From NCBI GenBank assembly GCA_963921425.1, contig OY992839.1, positions 12,069,409 to 12,133,408 of the forward strand: 64,000 nucleotides of DNA. Reading direction: 5' to 3'. The translations under genes and the position numbers were made by a program. Source of the stretch: Dryas octopetala (taxonomy: Eukaryota; Streptophyta; Magnoliopsida; Rosales; Rosaceae). The notes beneath the pieces were generated by a model that worked only from the letters and a program-made list of their open reading frames with translations, ran no database searches and was not told the origin of the DNA. Positions 1-9,200 of the stretch are shown piece after piece (position 1 is the first letter of the stretch; every line of letters begins with the position of its first letter).

Positions 1-663
1 TTCATGGTGTTCTAAGAAACAACCAAGTGTTTGTAGGCCTTCTACTTTGGCCGAATATAGGGCAATGACATTCACAGCTGCTGAGCTAACCTGGTTACGT
101 CAACTGTTGCTTGATCTTCATGTTTTCTTGTCTTCTCCACTTGTTATGCACTGTGATAATCTTTTTGCTATAGCATTGTCTTCCAATCCAATTTTTCATT
201 CTTGAGCAAAGCATATAGAGATTGACTTTCACTTTGTGCGAGAGAGTTACTCGTGGAGACATCAGGTTGGAATACATTGCTACACAAGAGCAGCTTGCAG
301 ATTTGTTAACAAAAAGTTTACCTCCTCCCCAACTCAGGTTCCTTCGAAGCAATCTCAGGCTTGCTGCACCACCCTGAGATTGAGGGAGGCTGTTAACATG
401 GTTTAATAGGCTTGGTTTGTCTGGCTGTGTGATTGCCACGTCAATCATCTAGCACAGTTGGTTGTAATGTTGTTAGTACAGTTGTTAAGCTACTAAGGTT
501 AGTTAGCTAAGTCGGTTTTAGTTTAGCACAGTTATATAACTCTATTCTTGTAATTACTAGTTAGTTCTGAAAAACAATAACAGAAATCAAAATCCTTTTT
601 TTTTTTTTTTTTTTCTCTCTCTCTCTTTCTCTCCCTCTTTTTTCTTTGCTCAGAAAACAAACA
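1..663 (+). mobile_element. Ty1/Copia element, 3' end (RNase H end plus 3' LTR)
   Basis: The first 380 bases translate to the end of a Copia polyprotein. It shows the RNase H signature EYRAM, then TWLRQLL, a CDN block and a final segment ending QLADLLTKSL. A purine-rich tract (about 381-389) precedes a TGTTAAC start at 391. The LTR then runs to about 663, ending in ACA after a T/CT-rich stretch, so it is roughly 273 bp. The 5' part lies outside the window. The element is broken, with at least one break visible in this short piece. Leucine-rich-repeat coding sequence starts directly after the LTR, so the element appears to have inserted into a TNL gene. The exact LTR end is inferred. Confidence 0.8.
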
Positions 664-1165
664 TTTTGACAACCTGAAATTCATCAAACTCTGCCATTCT
701 CAAAGAATAATTAGGACCCCGGGTTCAAAATCTTGAGAGTTTTGATCTTGAAGGATGTGAAAATTTAGTTGAGATTCATCAATCCGTTGAAGTTTTCAAA
801 AGGCTTATTATCCTAAATTTTGGAGACTGCAAAAGTCTTGAGAGTCTTCCTAATAAGATCGGAATGGAATCTCTTGAAACCTATATTCTTTTCTGCTCAA
901 AATTTAAAAAGATTCCTTAGTTTTTTTGGAAATATGGAACGTCTGTCAGTGCTTTGATTCGATGAGACTGGCATTGAAAAGCTTCTCTTTTGTCAATTGA
1001 ACTCCTAAGTGGCCTTTTTACTTTGAATCTAAGCAACTGCAAAAAACTTGCTTGTGAAGTCTCTTGAAACTCTTCATTTTTCTGGATGCCTGAAACTTGG
1101 CCAACAATGGGAAAGTGTGCGAAAAAAGTGTTTGGAGTTGCATGATGTGAGTAGAAATTATGTAA
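664..1165 (+). pseudogene. TIR-NBS-LRR (TNL) resistance gene relic, LRR part
   Basis: Recognisable TNL leucine-rich-repeat sequence: FDNLKFIKL, then FDLEGCENLVEIHQSV, ILNFGDCKSLESLPNKI and KSLETLHFSGCLKL. These blocks lie in different reading frames and are separated by stops, so the gene cannot make an LRR protein here. No TIR or NB-ARC segment is present; the Copia LTR sits directly upstream and transposon relics follow. In intact TNLs this domain contributes to effector recognition and control of the NB-ARC switch. A further LRR piece lies at 1441-1536. A separate TNL C-terminal relic on the same strand at 32.3-32.7 kb may or may not come from the same ancestor. Confidence 0.75.
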
Positions 1166-1194
1166 CAGAGCTGCTATATATATATATATATGTA

Positions 1195-1440
1195 CATATA
1201 TATAAAGGGGCCTTCGAATGAGGGATCATGTGGGGCCCACACAAATCGTTTGGTGTCGATCCGAATCGTTCATTTTTTACATCTTCATTAATAGATTATC
1301 TATGTAAAAAATCAGCCAAATCAGATATATGTATATATATATATCCTCCCTTTGTTCTTTTAAAAAATGTTAAGGATTCGATATTTCATGACTATCAGGT
1401 ATTAATTCGGTAACCTTTGAATATTCTCGTCCCTTCCAGA
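1195..1440. mobile_element. MITE relic inside the TNL pseudogene
   Basis: This stretch has the pattern GATCCGAATCGTTCA, then a run like TAGATTATCTATG followed by AAAAAATCAGCC. Very similar sequence forms one arm of the inverted-repeat element at 37927-38335. It lies between two LRR coding pieces, so it probably inserted into the TNL gene. A TA-rich microsatellite borders it on the left. Its ends and target duplication are not clear. Confidence 0.4.
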
Positions 1441-1536
1441 TTCATACAAGATGAAAGAGCCAATTAGTTTTTGTTTTCCATTATCTGGTCTTTGTAATTT
1501 AAGATATCTAAACCTAAGTAACTGCATTCTTAGGGG
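1441..1536 (+). pseudogene. TNL relic, second LRR piece
   Basis: Reads SYKMKEPISFCFPLSGL then CNLRYLNLSNCILRG, a typical LRR exon of TIR-NBS-LRR proteins. It continues the relic at 664-1165 on the same strand after the inserted MITE sequence, and is itself cut by a Tourist-like element starting at 1580. No complete open frame links the pieces. Confidence 0.65.
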
Positions 1537-1579
1537 ATGGAACAAAAATCTGAAGGAATTTGGCTACGTACCCTATTTA

Positions 1580-1905
1580 GGCCTTGTTTGGGATTGCGGT
1601 GGAGGACCCAAAAACTGCTGTGGATAACAATTTTCAATCACCTACAACAATTTTGGTGTTTGGTAAAAAAATTAAAAACTGCGTTTCCCCACAATTCTCA
1701 ACTCCCCACAGCAAAAACAAAAAACAGATTTCTAGGTACTTTTGAAAACTGCAGTGAATCACAACAACAATAAATATTTTATTTTACCCATAATACCCTT
1801 ATTGATTTCTATAATTTTTATTTGTTTATTTTAAATTAAAAAATATGTCCATTGTTAGTTATATTTTATATTGTGATAATTAATTATAATATTTTATAGT
1901 CCCTA
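1580..1905. mobile_element. Tourist-like (PIF/Harbinger) element, one end
   Basis: Begins GGCCTTGTTTGGGATTGCGG directly after TTA, the target-site type used by PIF/Harbinger elements. About 320 bp are the reverse complement of the right half of the fuller copy at 51321-52012, including the segment next to the terminus and the AT-rich interior. The other terminus is missing, and sequence after about 1905 is unrelated. It lies in the TNL pseudogene. Confidence 0.65.
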
Positions 1906-2269
1906 ATTTATAACACCCATTTACAGAGAAAACTTTGTTGCCGCACCCACCCTTAATCAAACACACCAACAACACCCAATGATAAGCCTACTAATAATTT
2001 AGGCTTATTAATTACATTAATTTACATGTATGCCATTAGAACCCAACCATTACCGCATCCAAGCAAGTCCACAAGACAGCTGGAAGCCCAACCCCAAACC
2101 TTCTGACGTGCGCTGACGCGCGCTGACACATGCTGACGCATGATGACACGTGCTGACGTCACTGTAACTGAATTTTGGTGAAACTGTTTTTTTTTTTTTT
2201 TTTTTTTTCTGGAATTGAAGTTTTTGTGCTAAAACTCAATATTTCGCTAAAACTAAAATCAAACACTGA

Positions 2270-2390
2270 AATTGAATTTCATTACACTAAAACTGAATTT
2301 CAAGAATTCAGTTACACTGAAACTGAATTTCAAGAATTCAGTTACACTGAAACTGAATTTCAGAAATTTAGTTACACTAAATTGAAGAAT
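2270..2390. repeat. Minisatellite of about 36-bp units
   Basis: Three to four tandem copies of a unit containing ACTGAAACTGAATTTCA followed by AGAATTCAGTTAC. Shorter variants continue on both sides. It lies in the element described at 1906-3830. Confidence 0.8.
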
Positions 2391-3101
2391 TAAGTTATAA
2401 ATTCACTTACTGAAACTGAATTAAGTGATGAAACAATTACACCTTGACTAAAATACAATTACACCTTAATTAAAAAACAATTACACCTTTACTAAAACAA
2501 TTACACTTCACTAAAACAGTTACACCTTTACTGAATTTCGTTTCACTAAAAAGAACACAGCAACCTTATAAAAAAAAAAACAACAATACAACAAGCCATT
2601 GAGATGAGAGGAGTAGCCAATAATACAACGTCGTCCGATCACCTCACGTGCGACGAGTACACGACAGTCGCCACTGCCTCGATCTGTTTCTACCTGCAAA
2701 TTTGATTCATCATATTTCAGAACCATAATTTCATTCAAAATTCATTTAAAGCAAATGTTTCACGAACTGAAATTGTTTTACAAACTGAAACTGTTTCATA
2801 AACTGAAACTGTTTCACGAACTGAAACTGTTTAATTTCAATACAATTCTTATCATTTCACGTTTTTAATGATTCTACATGACTTAACAATGAACCTATAC
2901 AATGCAAATTAATTTAGCCGTGTGGTGAAGGCATGCAATGCAAATTAATTAAAGACGTACAAATGAAAAACAATGAAAAGAAAGTGCTAGGCTAGTTTGA
3001 TCGACCAATTTCAAGCTTTCTTGACTTTGAATATAAATGAAACTGATTAGCAATTGAACGCACCTATTAAACTTCTGAATAACCAAACTCATCAAATGAA
3101 G

Positions 3102-3551
3102 TCAATTAAACCCAAAAGAAAAGAAAAATGAAGCTAATCTGATCGATTTGGGGTTTTCCGATTCATTAACAATTGCACCAAACCAAATACATAGAACTAA
3201 ACAGCACAACGAAGAGAAGAAGATGGGTACCTGACTCGACGGAAATGGCTGTCGGAAAATAGAGAACGCCGGCGAGAATGTCGCCGGCTTCTCTCCTTCG
3301 AAACGGCGAGCATAGGGGTCGTTAATATCTTCTGATGGCACCAGTGGACTCGGGACGACGAAAGGAAGCCATCCATGGTGGTCCGGCACCTTGTCGTCGC
3401 CGGAATCGGTGGATCGCCGGCGAGGGAGCTCGGGTCTGCCTAGACCCGATCCGGTGTCGACGTTTGGTTTCGCGGAGAGTGGAGGGCAGGGAGAGGAAGA
3501 GGGAGGAGAGGTGAGCGTGATGGGACTAGTATCGCCGGCAACCGTCGCCAT
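3102..3551 (-). CDS. Small GC-rich open frame of unknown status
   Basis: A 149-codon frame begins MATVAGDTSPITLTSPPSSS and is Pro/Ser/Arg-rich over its first 100 residues (PELPRRRST, then EDINDPYARRFEGEKPATF). The last 40 residues lie in AT-rich sequence and look like read-out past a possible splice donor (GGTACC near 3230). I do not recognise the product. It could be a captured first exon carried by the surrounding element, or a chance frame in CpG-rich DNA. Confidence 0.2.
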   Translation of the reverse strand: MATVAGDTSPITLTSPPSSSPCPPLSAKPNVDTGSGLGRPELPRRRSTDSGDDKVPDHHGWLPFVVPSPLVPSEDINDPYARRFEGEKPATFSPAFSIFRQPFPSSQVPIFFSSLCCLVLCIWFGAIVNESENPKSIRLASFFFSFGFN

Positions 3552-3904
3552 GCGCCGGTGACAGGGGCGGCGAAGGTGAGTTCTTGCTGGCAGGGGAGAG
3601 ACGTGAGAGAGAGAGAGTGAAAATGAGAAATGAAATTTCAGATCTGATTTTCAATAGCCAAGGGTTATAATCGGAATTTTCAAAATAGAGGGGGTCAAAT
3701 CTAGCTGGATATAGGTTGATTAGGGGGTTTTGAGAGAGGTTAAGTTTATAATAGGGGGTTTTGGGAGATGTTGATTTAGGGTGGGGGTTATGAGAGAACC
3801 TAGCTCTAAATTGGGGGTTTTAAATAGTTTACATAATATTTTATTTGTACGATTAAAATTAGGGTTTTTTTTTTTAAAGTCCATTTTTTAAAATTCACTA
3901 TTCA

Positions 3905-4625
3905 TCCGGCCCAAGCGCTACAGTAAAATACTGTAGCGGCCCACTTTTTAAAAACCCAGTGCTACAGTAACGGCGCTACAGTGACGACATTACTGTAGCG
4001 CGCTACAGTGTTTTTAAAATGCCATTTTTCCTTTTTTTTTTTTTTTTTTTTTCCATTTCAGTACCAATTGGTATATAAACTACTCAAAAAAACCAAATAA
4101 TAATTTATGTATTTTCATGTCATAAAACATGTTAAATAATAACCAATATAAAATACAAAAAATCAAGATGAGGCATCCATAATCTTTTACGTTTTAATAG
4201 AAAATATAATTGTTACTATCGAATAGTAACAATCACCTATTGCTACTGCCGGGCAGTGGCAATCAAATATTATTATTATTTGATAGTAACAATTATTTAT
4301 TGCTACTGCGTAGCAATGACAATCAGGTATTGTTGTTGTTTGATAGTAACAATCACCTATTGAAGATAACTAACATATTTTGTTACAACAATCACCAAAA
4401 TTCAAACCATAGAAAATCACAAAATTCAGATAGTAACAATCACCTGATTGCTACTGTCACACAATAACAATAACCTGATTGCTACTGTTATACAGTAACA
4501 ATAACCTGATTGCTACTGTCACACAGTAACAATAACCTGATTGCTACTGTCACACAGTAACAATCACCTGATTGCTACTGTCACAGTGACAATTATTATT
4601 TATTGCCGCTATCGAACAATGACTA
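3905..4625. repeat. Arrays of short hairpin-forming repeats
   Basis: Two kinds of palindromic unit lie side by side. At 3905-4015 are GCTACAGTA/TACTGTAGC pairs, including a perfect hairpin of 10-base arms around AAA. At 4205-4625 are units built from ATTGCTACTG and CAGTAACAAT, about 31 bp long in the best part (4440-4590), each able to fold on itself. One pair near 4208-4232 (ATTGTTACTATCG, then its inverse) is a perfect palindrome. Dense inverted motifs of this sort are known in the subterminal regions of CACTA-type and some other DNA transposons; that assignment is inference. Confidence 0.6.
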
Positions 4626-4715
4626 TTCTCACTGTGCCAAAAAAAAAAACCAGAAACAACATACATATACAAATCTATGTATTTTTCTAACATACAGCTT
4701 TGTTACAGCTGTATG

Positions 4716-5724
4716 TTAGAACAATGACGATTCTGTATACAGCTGTGTTGCACCTTTTTGAAGGTCGAGCTGTTCCTGGGTTCGTTGGAGCTGAGCCTCC
4801 AATCGCTGGATGTACGCCTCCTGGTCAGATTCGGCAGTCTTCTTGCCTCGCTTGTCACCCACCGGGGTGTTGTCGACTTGGTCGAGAATAGGATCTCCAT
4901 CAGACATTGCAGGGGTCGGAAGGTCGGAAGTCCGTGCACCTCAACTGAGGGTAGAGAATCAAATGGGGGAAAATTGCTACTTTCCCACAGACGGCGCCAA
5001 ACTGTTGATGCTCAAAAATGGTAGAGCAGTCAACGTCGAGTCGAACCACGTAGGCCCGTTGACCCACCACTGAGTGGATGACACGTCGAAGTGGGGCAGG
5101 AACGGGTAGCTGGGTCCGACTGGTGAGTAATGAAAGGGAATGATATCCAAAGCACCCTGCGCAAGTACACAAAAGTGAGCGGGAAGGGCACCGGTGTGGT
5201 ACCGGCCAAAGCTCCTCCGACGCTCAAGTCAGTGTTCAGAGAGATCTGAGAGCAGAGTGAGTGAATAGTATAATATTGATTGAATCGTCTTTTTGTGAGA
5301 AGAAGGAACCTCTTTTATAGTATCTTTGGAAGAGTGTCAACCAATCCGGTGATGACACGTGTCCCTTGTAATGATTCGCACTGTAGGAGCGCCACGTGTC
5401 ACCTGTCTCGTGGGTCTGAATGAGTCGACACGGGTCGGGGCCTAGGAGGCTGGAGCTTAGGAGGCCGGAGCCTATGGGGCCGGAGCCTAGGAGGCCGGAG
5501 CCTAGGGGACCGGAGCCTATGAGGCCGGAGCCTAGGAGGCCGGAGCCTAAGAGGTCAGGGGCTAGGAGCCCAGGAAGGGTCGGAGCCTAGGAACTTTAGG
5601 AGGGGCTTATCCTTTGGGCCCAGCCCAAACGACATGACGTTAAGCCTTATATGACTTGTCGTTATGCGCAGATCATTAGTCATATGAACACTTTTGTTCT
5701 TTTATTATTGTATATACACTAACA
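4716..5724 (-). mobile_element. Broken Gypsy element: LTR, primer site and gag start
   Basis: On the minus strand an LTR starts TGTTAGTG at 5724 and ends GAGCATCAACA at 5003 (722 bp). A primer-binding region containing TTTGGCGCCGTCTGTGGG follows at about 4981-5002. Next is the start of a gag-like frame (MSDGDPILDQVDN, then a glutamine-rich coiled-coil-like stretch) at 4907-4716. The LTR has a TATA box (TATAAAAGAGG, near 5310), G-box motifs (near 5355 and 5393) and an internal minisatellite based on GGCCGGAGCCTAGG (about 5440-5570). The rest of the element is absent, so it is broken. Its 5' LTR end faces the diterpene synthase gene. The Athila/Tat-like grouping rests only on the primer-site style and is uncertain. 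Confidence 0.75.
5440..5575. repeat. Minisatellite GGCCGGAGCCTAGGA in the Gypsy LTR
   Basis: About eight imperfect head-to-tail copies of a 15-16-bp GC-rich unit, with variants ending TATG, TAGG or TAAG. It lies in the upstream (U3) half of the LTR, which is the half nearest the diterpene synthase gene. Confidence 0.85.
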
Positions 5725-5890
5725 CATTTACAATTTGCCTAATATTTAACAGAAAAGTCGGTCACCAACTTCTTTTTTAAAGATTTATTGTCGGTCGCCA
5801 ACGTCTGTTTGCTTGCTGCCTCTCTATTACTAAATGCCGCTTTTCATTTCCTCTACTGCGCAGCAAACAAAAATACTCAGCACTACTACC
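5725..5890 (+). promoter_or_regulatory. Short native 5' flank of the diterpene synthase gene
   Basis: Only 166 bp separate the Gypsy LTR edge from the predicted start codon. They hold pyrimidine-rich stretches and a TCGGTC.CCAAC motif present twice (5757 and 5790), but no convincing TATA box. Core promoter elements must either sit in this short piece, as a weak TATA-less promoter, or come from the LTR. The transcription start cannot be placed from sequence alone. Confidence 0.4.
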
Positions 5891-6155
5891 ATGTCTTCTC
5901 ACCCCACCCACCACCTATTTCTCTCTCTGCCTTCTTTGTCTCCCAAACTTCCCACCTCTTCTTCTCAACCCAAATATTTACCGGCCGGTGAGTGCTTGCT
6001 TAATTAATTCCCAATATTTGTTTCATAATTCATCATCATTATGTCCATTTCATGTCACCCCATCTTTGCTTTCTTTTTTGCTTTCCCTCCTCTTTCAAGG
6101 CTTTTACCACATACAGGAAAAAAAATCATCATCATTATGTCCATTCCATGTCACC

Positions 6156-6211
<56 letters not shown>

Positions 6212-9200
6212 GTTGGGTCATTTATGATTAAGTGGGGGCAGTTATAATCAAGAAGTGGGTATTTTTGCTTTCACTAAAATCTTTTCAAGATTTTTTGTGT
6301 AGAATTGTAGATAGATATTTCACTAATTAATCTGATCTTGCTTTCTTTTTTCTTATCTTCCATAATTGTTCTGTTTGGTTTCTGGGAAATTGAAGAGAGA
6401 AAATCGAAATGTAAACTTGTTCGAGTTTGATTCTTTCTGTCATGGATAAATGGATGATGGATCGTTGAGAATATACAAAATATATACATATATATATTGT
6501 TGCATGCATGATTTGAAGATGTTCCTCTTAATTTGCAGGTGTTTGGTTGCTCGGGGTTAAAGACAAACGAGTTTCTCTCTCAAAATGCAATGCTGTATCC
6601 AAACCTCGCACTCAAGGTATATAAGTTTATATTCTTGTTTTTGTTTCTTTTTTTCTTTTGAAAAAAAAGGAAGAAAAAAAAAAAGAAACAAAAATTAATT
6701 AAAGTGCTTTTTTACTGGGATATACTGATATCTATCTTGCTGCTGGAAACAAGCAACATAGAAACATTTGTACATTTCACATATATATATATATATCATC
6801 CTCTCCGGCCTGCATGTATTTCTCCACATTATGCAGAGGTGTTACAAAATGGTCTGACAGTGAGAAAGTGGCACGAGATTGTGGAGGATGACATACATGA
6901 CGATGAACAAGCTCATCCAAAGGTACTACTGCTTAATCATCAATTAATGAACTTAATCAACTATTAATCAACTTTATTAATTAATATTTTATATTTTGAA
7001 TTAAGGTTGGTATATCGAATAAGATTAAGGAACATGTGGAGTCCATAAAATCGATGCTGGGGTCGATGGAGGACGGCGAGATCACGGTGTCAGCTTACGA
7101 CACTGCGTGGGTGGCGCTGGTGGAGGACGTTAACGGAGGCGGCTGCGGTTCGCCTCAGTTCCCATCCTCCCTCCAATGGATTGCCAACAATCAGCTCCCG
7201 GATGGTTCTTGGGGCGACAAGCAAATTTTCACCGCTCATGATCGGATCATCAACACCTTGGCATGCGTTGTTGCTCTAAAATCATGGAATCTTCACCCAG
7301 ACAAATGTGAAAAAGGTAATTAACAATATTTTTTATTTTTTTATTTTTATAATAATATTAATAATTGTTATGATTATTATTTTGTTTTGTTTTAATTAAC
7401 GAGTACTGCAGGTATGAAATATTTCAAGGAGAACTTAAGCAAGCTTGGGAACGAGAATGCAGAACACATGCCGATCGGGTTCGAAGTCGTTTTTCCCTCG
7501 ATTCTTGAAATGGCTCGAAGTTTAAACCTGGAAGTACCTGATGACTGTCCAGTGCTGCATGAGATTTATGCCATGAGAGATTTAAAGCTGACAAGGTAGT
7601 TTCAGAACCCAAACCTTACTCATCATTATCTTTTGCAGCCTTTCACAAATTTAATTTTTTTTATATAAACAAAGCAACCTTATCCATGCAATATATAATT
7701 TGGTCCCCCAGGTGTGTATGCATGTAATAATTAGCGAAGAATTTACTTAATTATCACGCTGCGTGCATACGTTTTATGTCGCCGTGTCTTTTATCGCGCA
7801 TACACCTGTTACATAAAATTTTTAATCATAATTAATTAATGGTGAATTTAGAATACCGAGGGACATAATGCACAAAGTGCCTACAACGTTGCTGTATAGC
7901 TTGGAGGGAATGGCAGGTTTGGACTGGGAAAAGCTTCTAAAATTGCAGAGCGAAGATGGTTCCTTCTTGTTCTCTCCGGCCTCCACTGCCTTTGCACTCA
8001 TGCAGACGAAAGATCCAAATTGCATGTCGTATTTGAACACAACGGTTACCAAGTTCAATGGGGGAGGTAATTATTCATTTTTAACTTATTCACTGCATTT
8101 GCATGCCTCTTGTGAGTCCAACCTCCTTTCCTCCATCAATATTTAACCGAAGCTTTTATGGGCAAATATATATTTAATTAATATTTCTTGTTTTCCGTTT
8201 CAGTCCCTAATGTGTACCCAGTTGACTTGTTTGAACACCTTTGGGCTGTGGATCGGTTACAACGCTTGGGAATCTCTAGGTATTTCGAGCCAGAGATTCT
8301 GGAATGCATTAACTACGTCTACAGGTACAATACTACTTGACATAGGGGATAAAAATACTAAATGTAAGAGAATATTCGATCGACAAGCTTCTAAATATTC
8401 ATTCATTAAGTGCTTAAGCGGCGTGTCAGATCTCGTATTTATTTATTCTGATTACAGTCTAAATACAGAATGCGAGAAAAGATTCGACCATTAAATAATT
8501 TTTTTTTTTCCAACGACCAATAAGTATTTAGATTCGCTCGTTAAACGCTTAAATGGTCTGTCAGATAGCGCATTTATTCAAATACAACATGTATTTGTTA
8601 AGTAATTAATATTTGTCCATTAGTGCCAAAATACAAAATTTGAGAGAATATTCAACCGTTAAGAATTTAATATTTATTAAATTTTTTTTTAGGTTGGGAG
8701 AAGGGAGATTGAACTGGGGTATATTGTGAATAATTCTATAACTCTTTCAACTAAGTTATCCAACAACTATAATATTCATTAAGCGTTTAAATGACCAGTC
8801 AGATTACGAATTTATTTCATTACAACATTGTGCAACATACTATTTTGCATATAGTGATAGTATACATAAAAAGAAATTACCATAGACGGTACAAAAATTT
8901 ACTTTATTTTAATATATTTCATTTAATTATAGATATTGGACTGAAAAGGGAATATGCTGGGCAAGAAATTCGGAGGTTCCTGACATTGATGACACTGCGA
9001 TGGGATTTAGATTGTTGAGGTTACATGGCCATCAGGTGTCTGCTAGTAAGTTTTAATTAGGGTCACGTACAATAACACCTAAAAATTACTGCATTATCCA
9101 TTATTCATTCAATAAATTAAAATTTTCTAATTAATTAATGATAGTTATTGGTGCTGCATGCATGCTTTCTTGCTAATGGGGACAGATGTGTTTAAGAATT

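Larger units (their letters stand above)
1906..3830. mobile_element. Putative non-autonomous DNA element with GAAACTG arrays and GC-rich core
   Basis: The two ends share degenerate inverted blocks rich in ACCCACCCT/TAATCAA and ACCCCC. This is seen at about 1915-1985 and, inverted, at about 3690-3830. Inside are tandem TGAAACTGAATTT-type repeats (2210-2530), further GAAACTGTTTCA repeats (2760-2830), and a GC-rich, CpG-rich block (3230-3600). Subterminal repeats around a GC-rich, possibly captured, segment fit a MULE-like or similar non-autonomous element. Boundaries are approximate and no target duplication was confirmed. Confidence 0.35.

Noticed and set aside
4210-4590. Asn/Leu-rich frame in the hairpin array
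   Set aside because: The frame follows the repeat period and has no start context or similarity beyond the repeat.
5988-6247. Serine/leucine-rich open frames around 6.0-6.25 kb
   Set aside because: They are read-outs of the CT microsatellite inside intron 1 of the cyclase gene.
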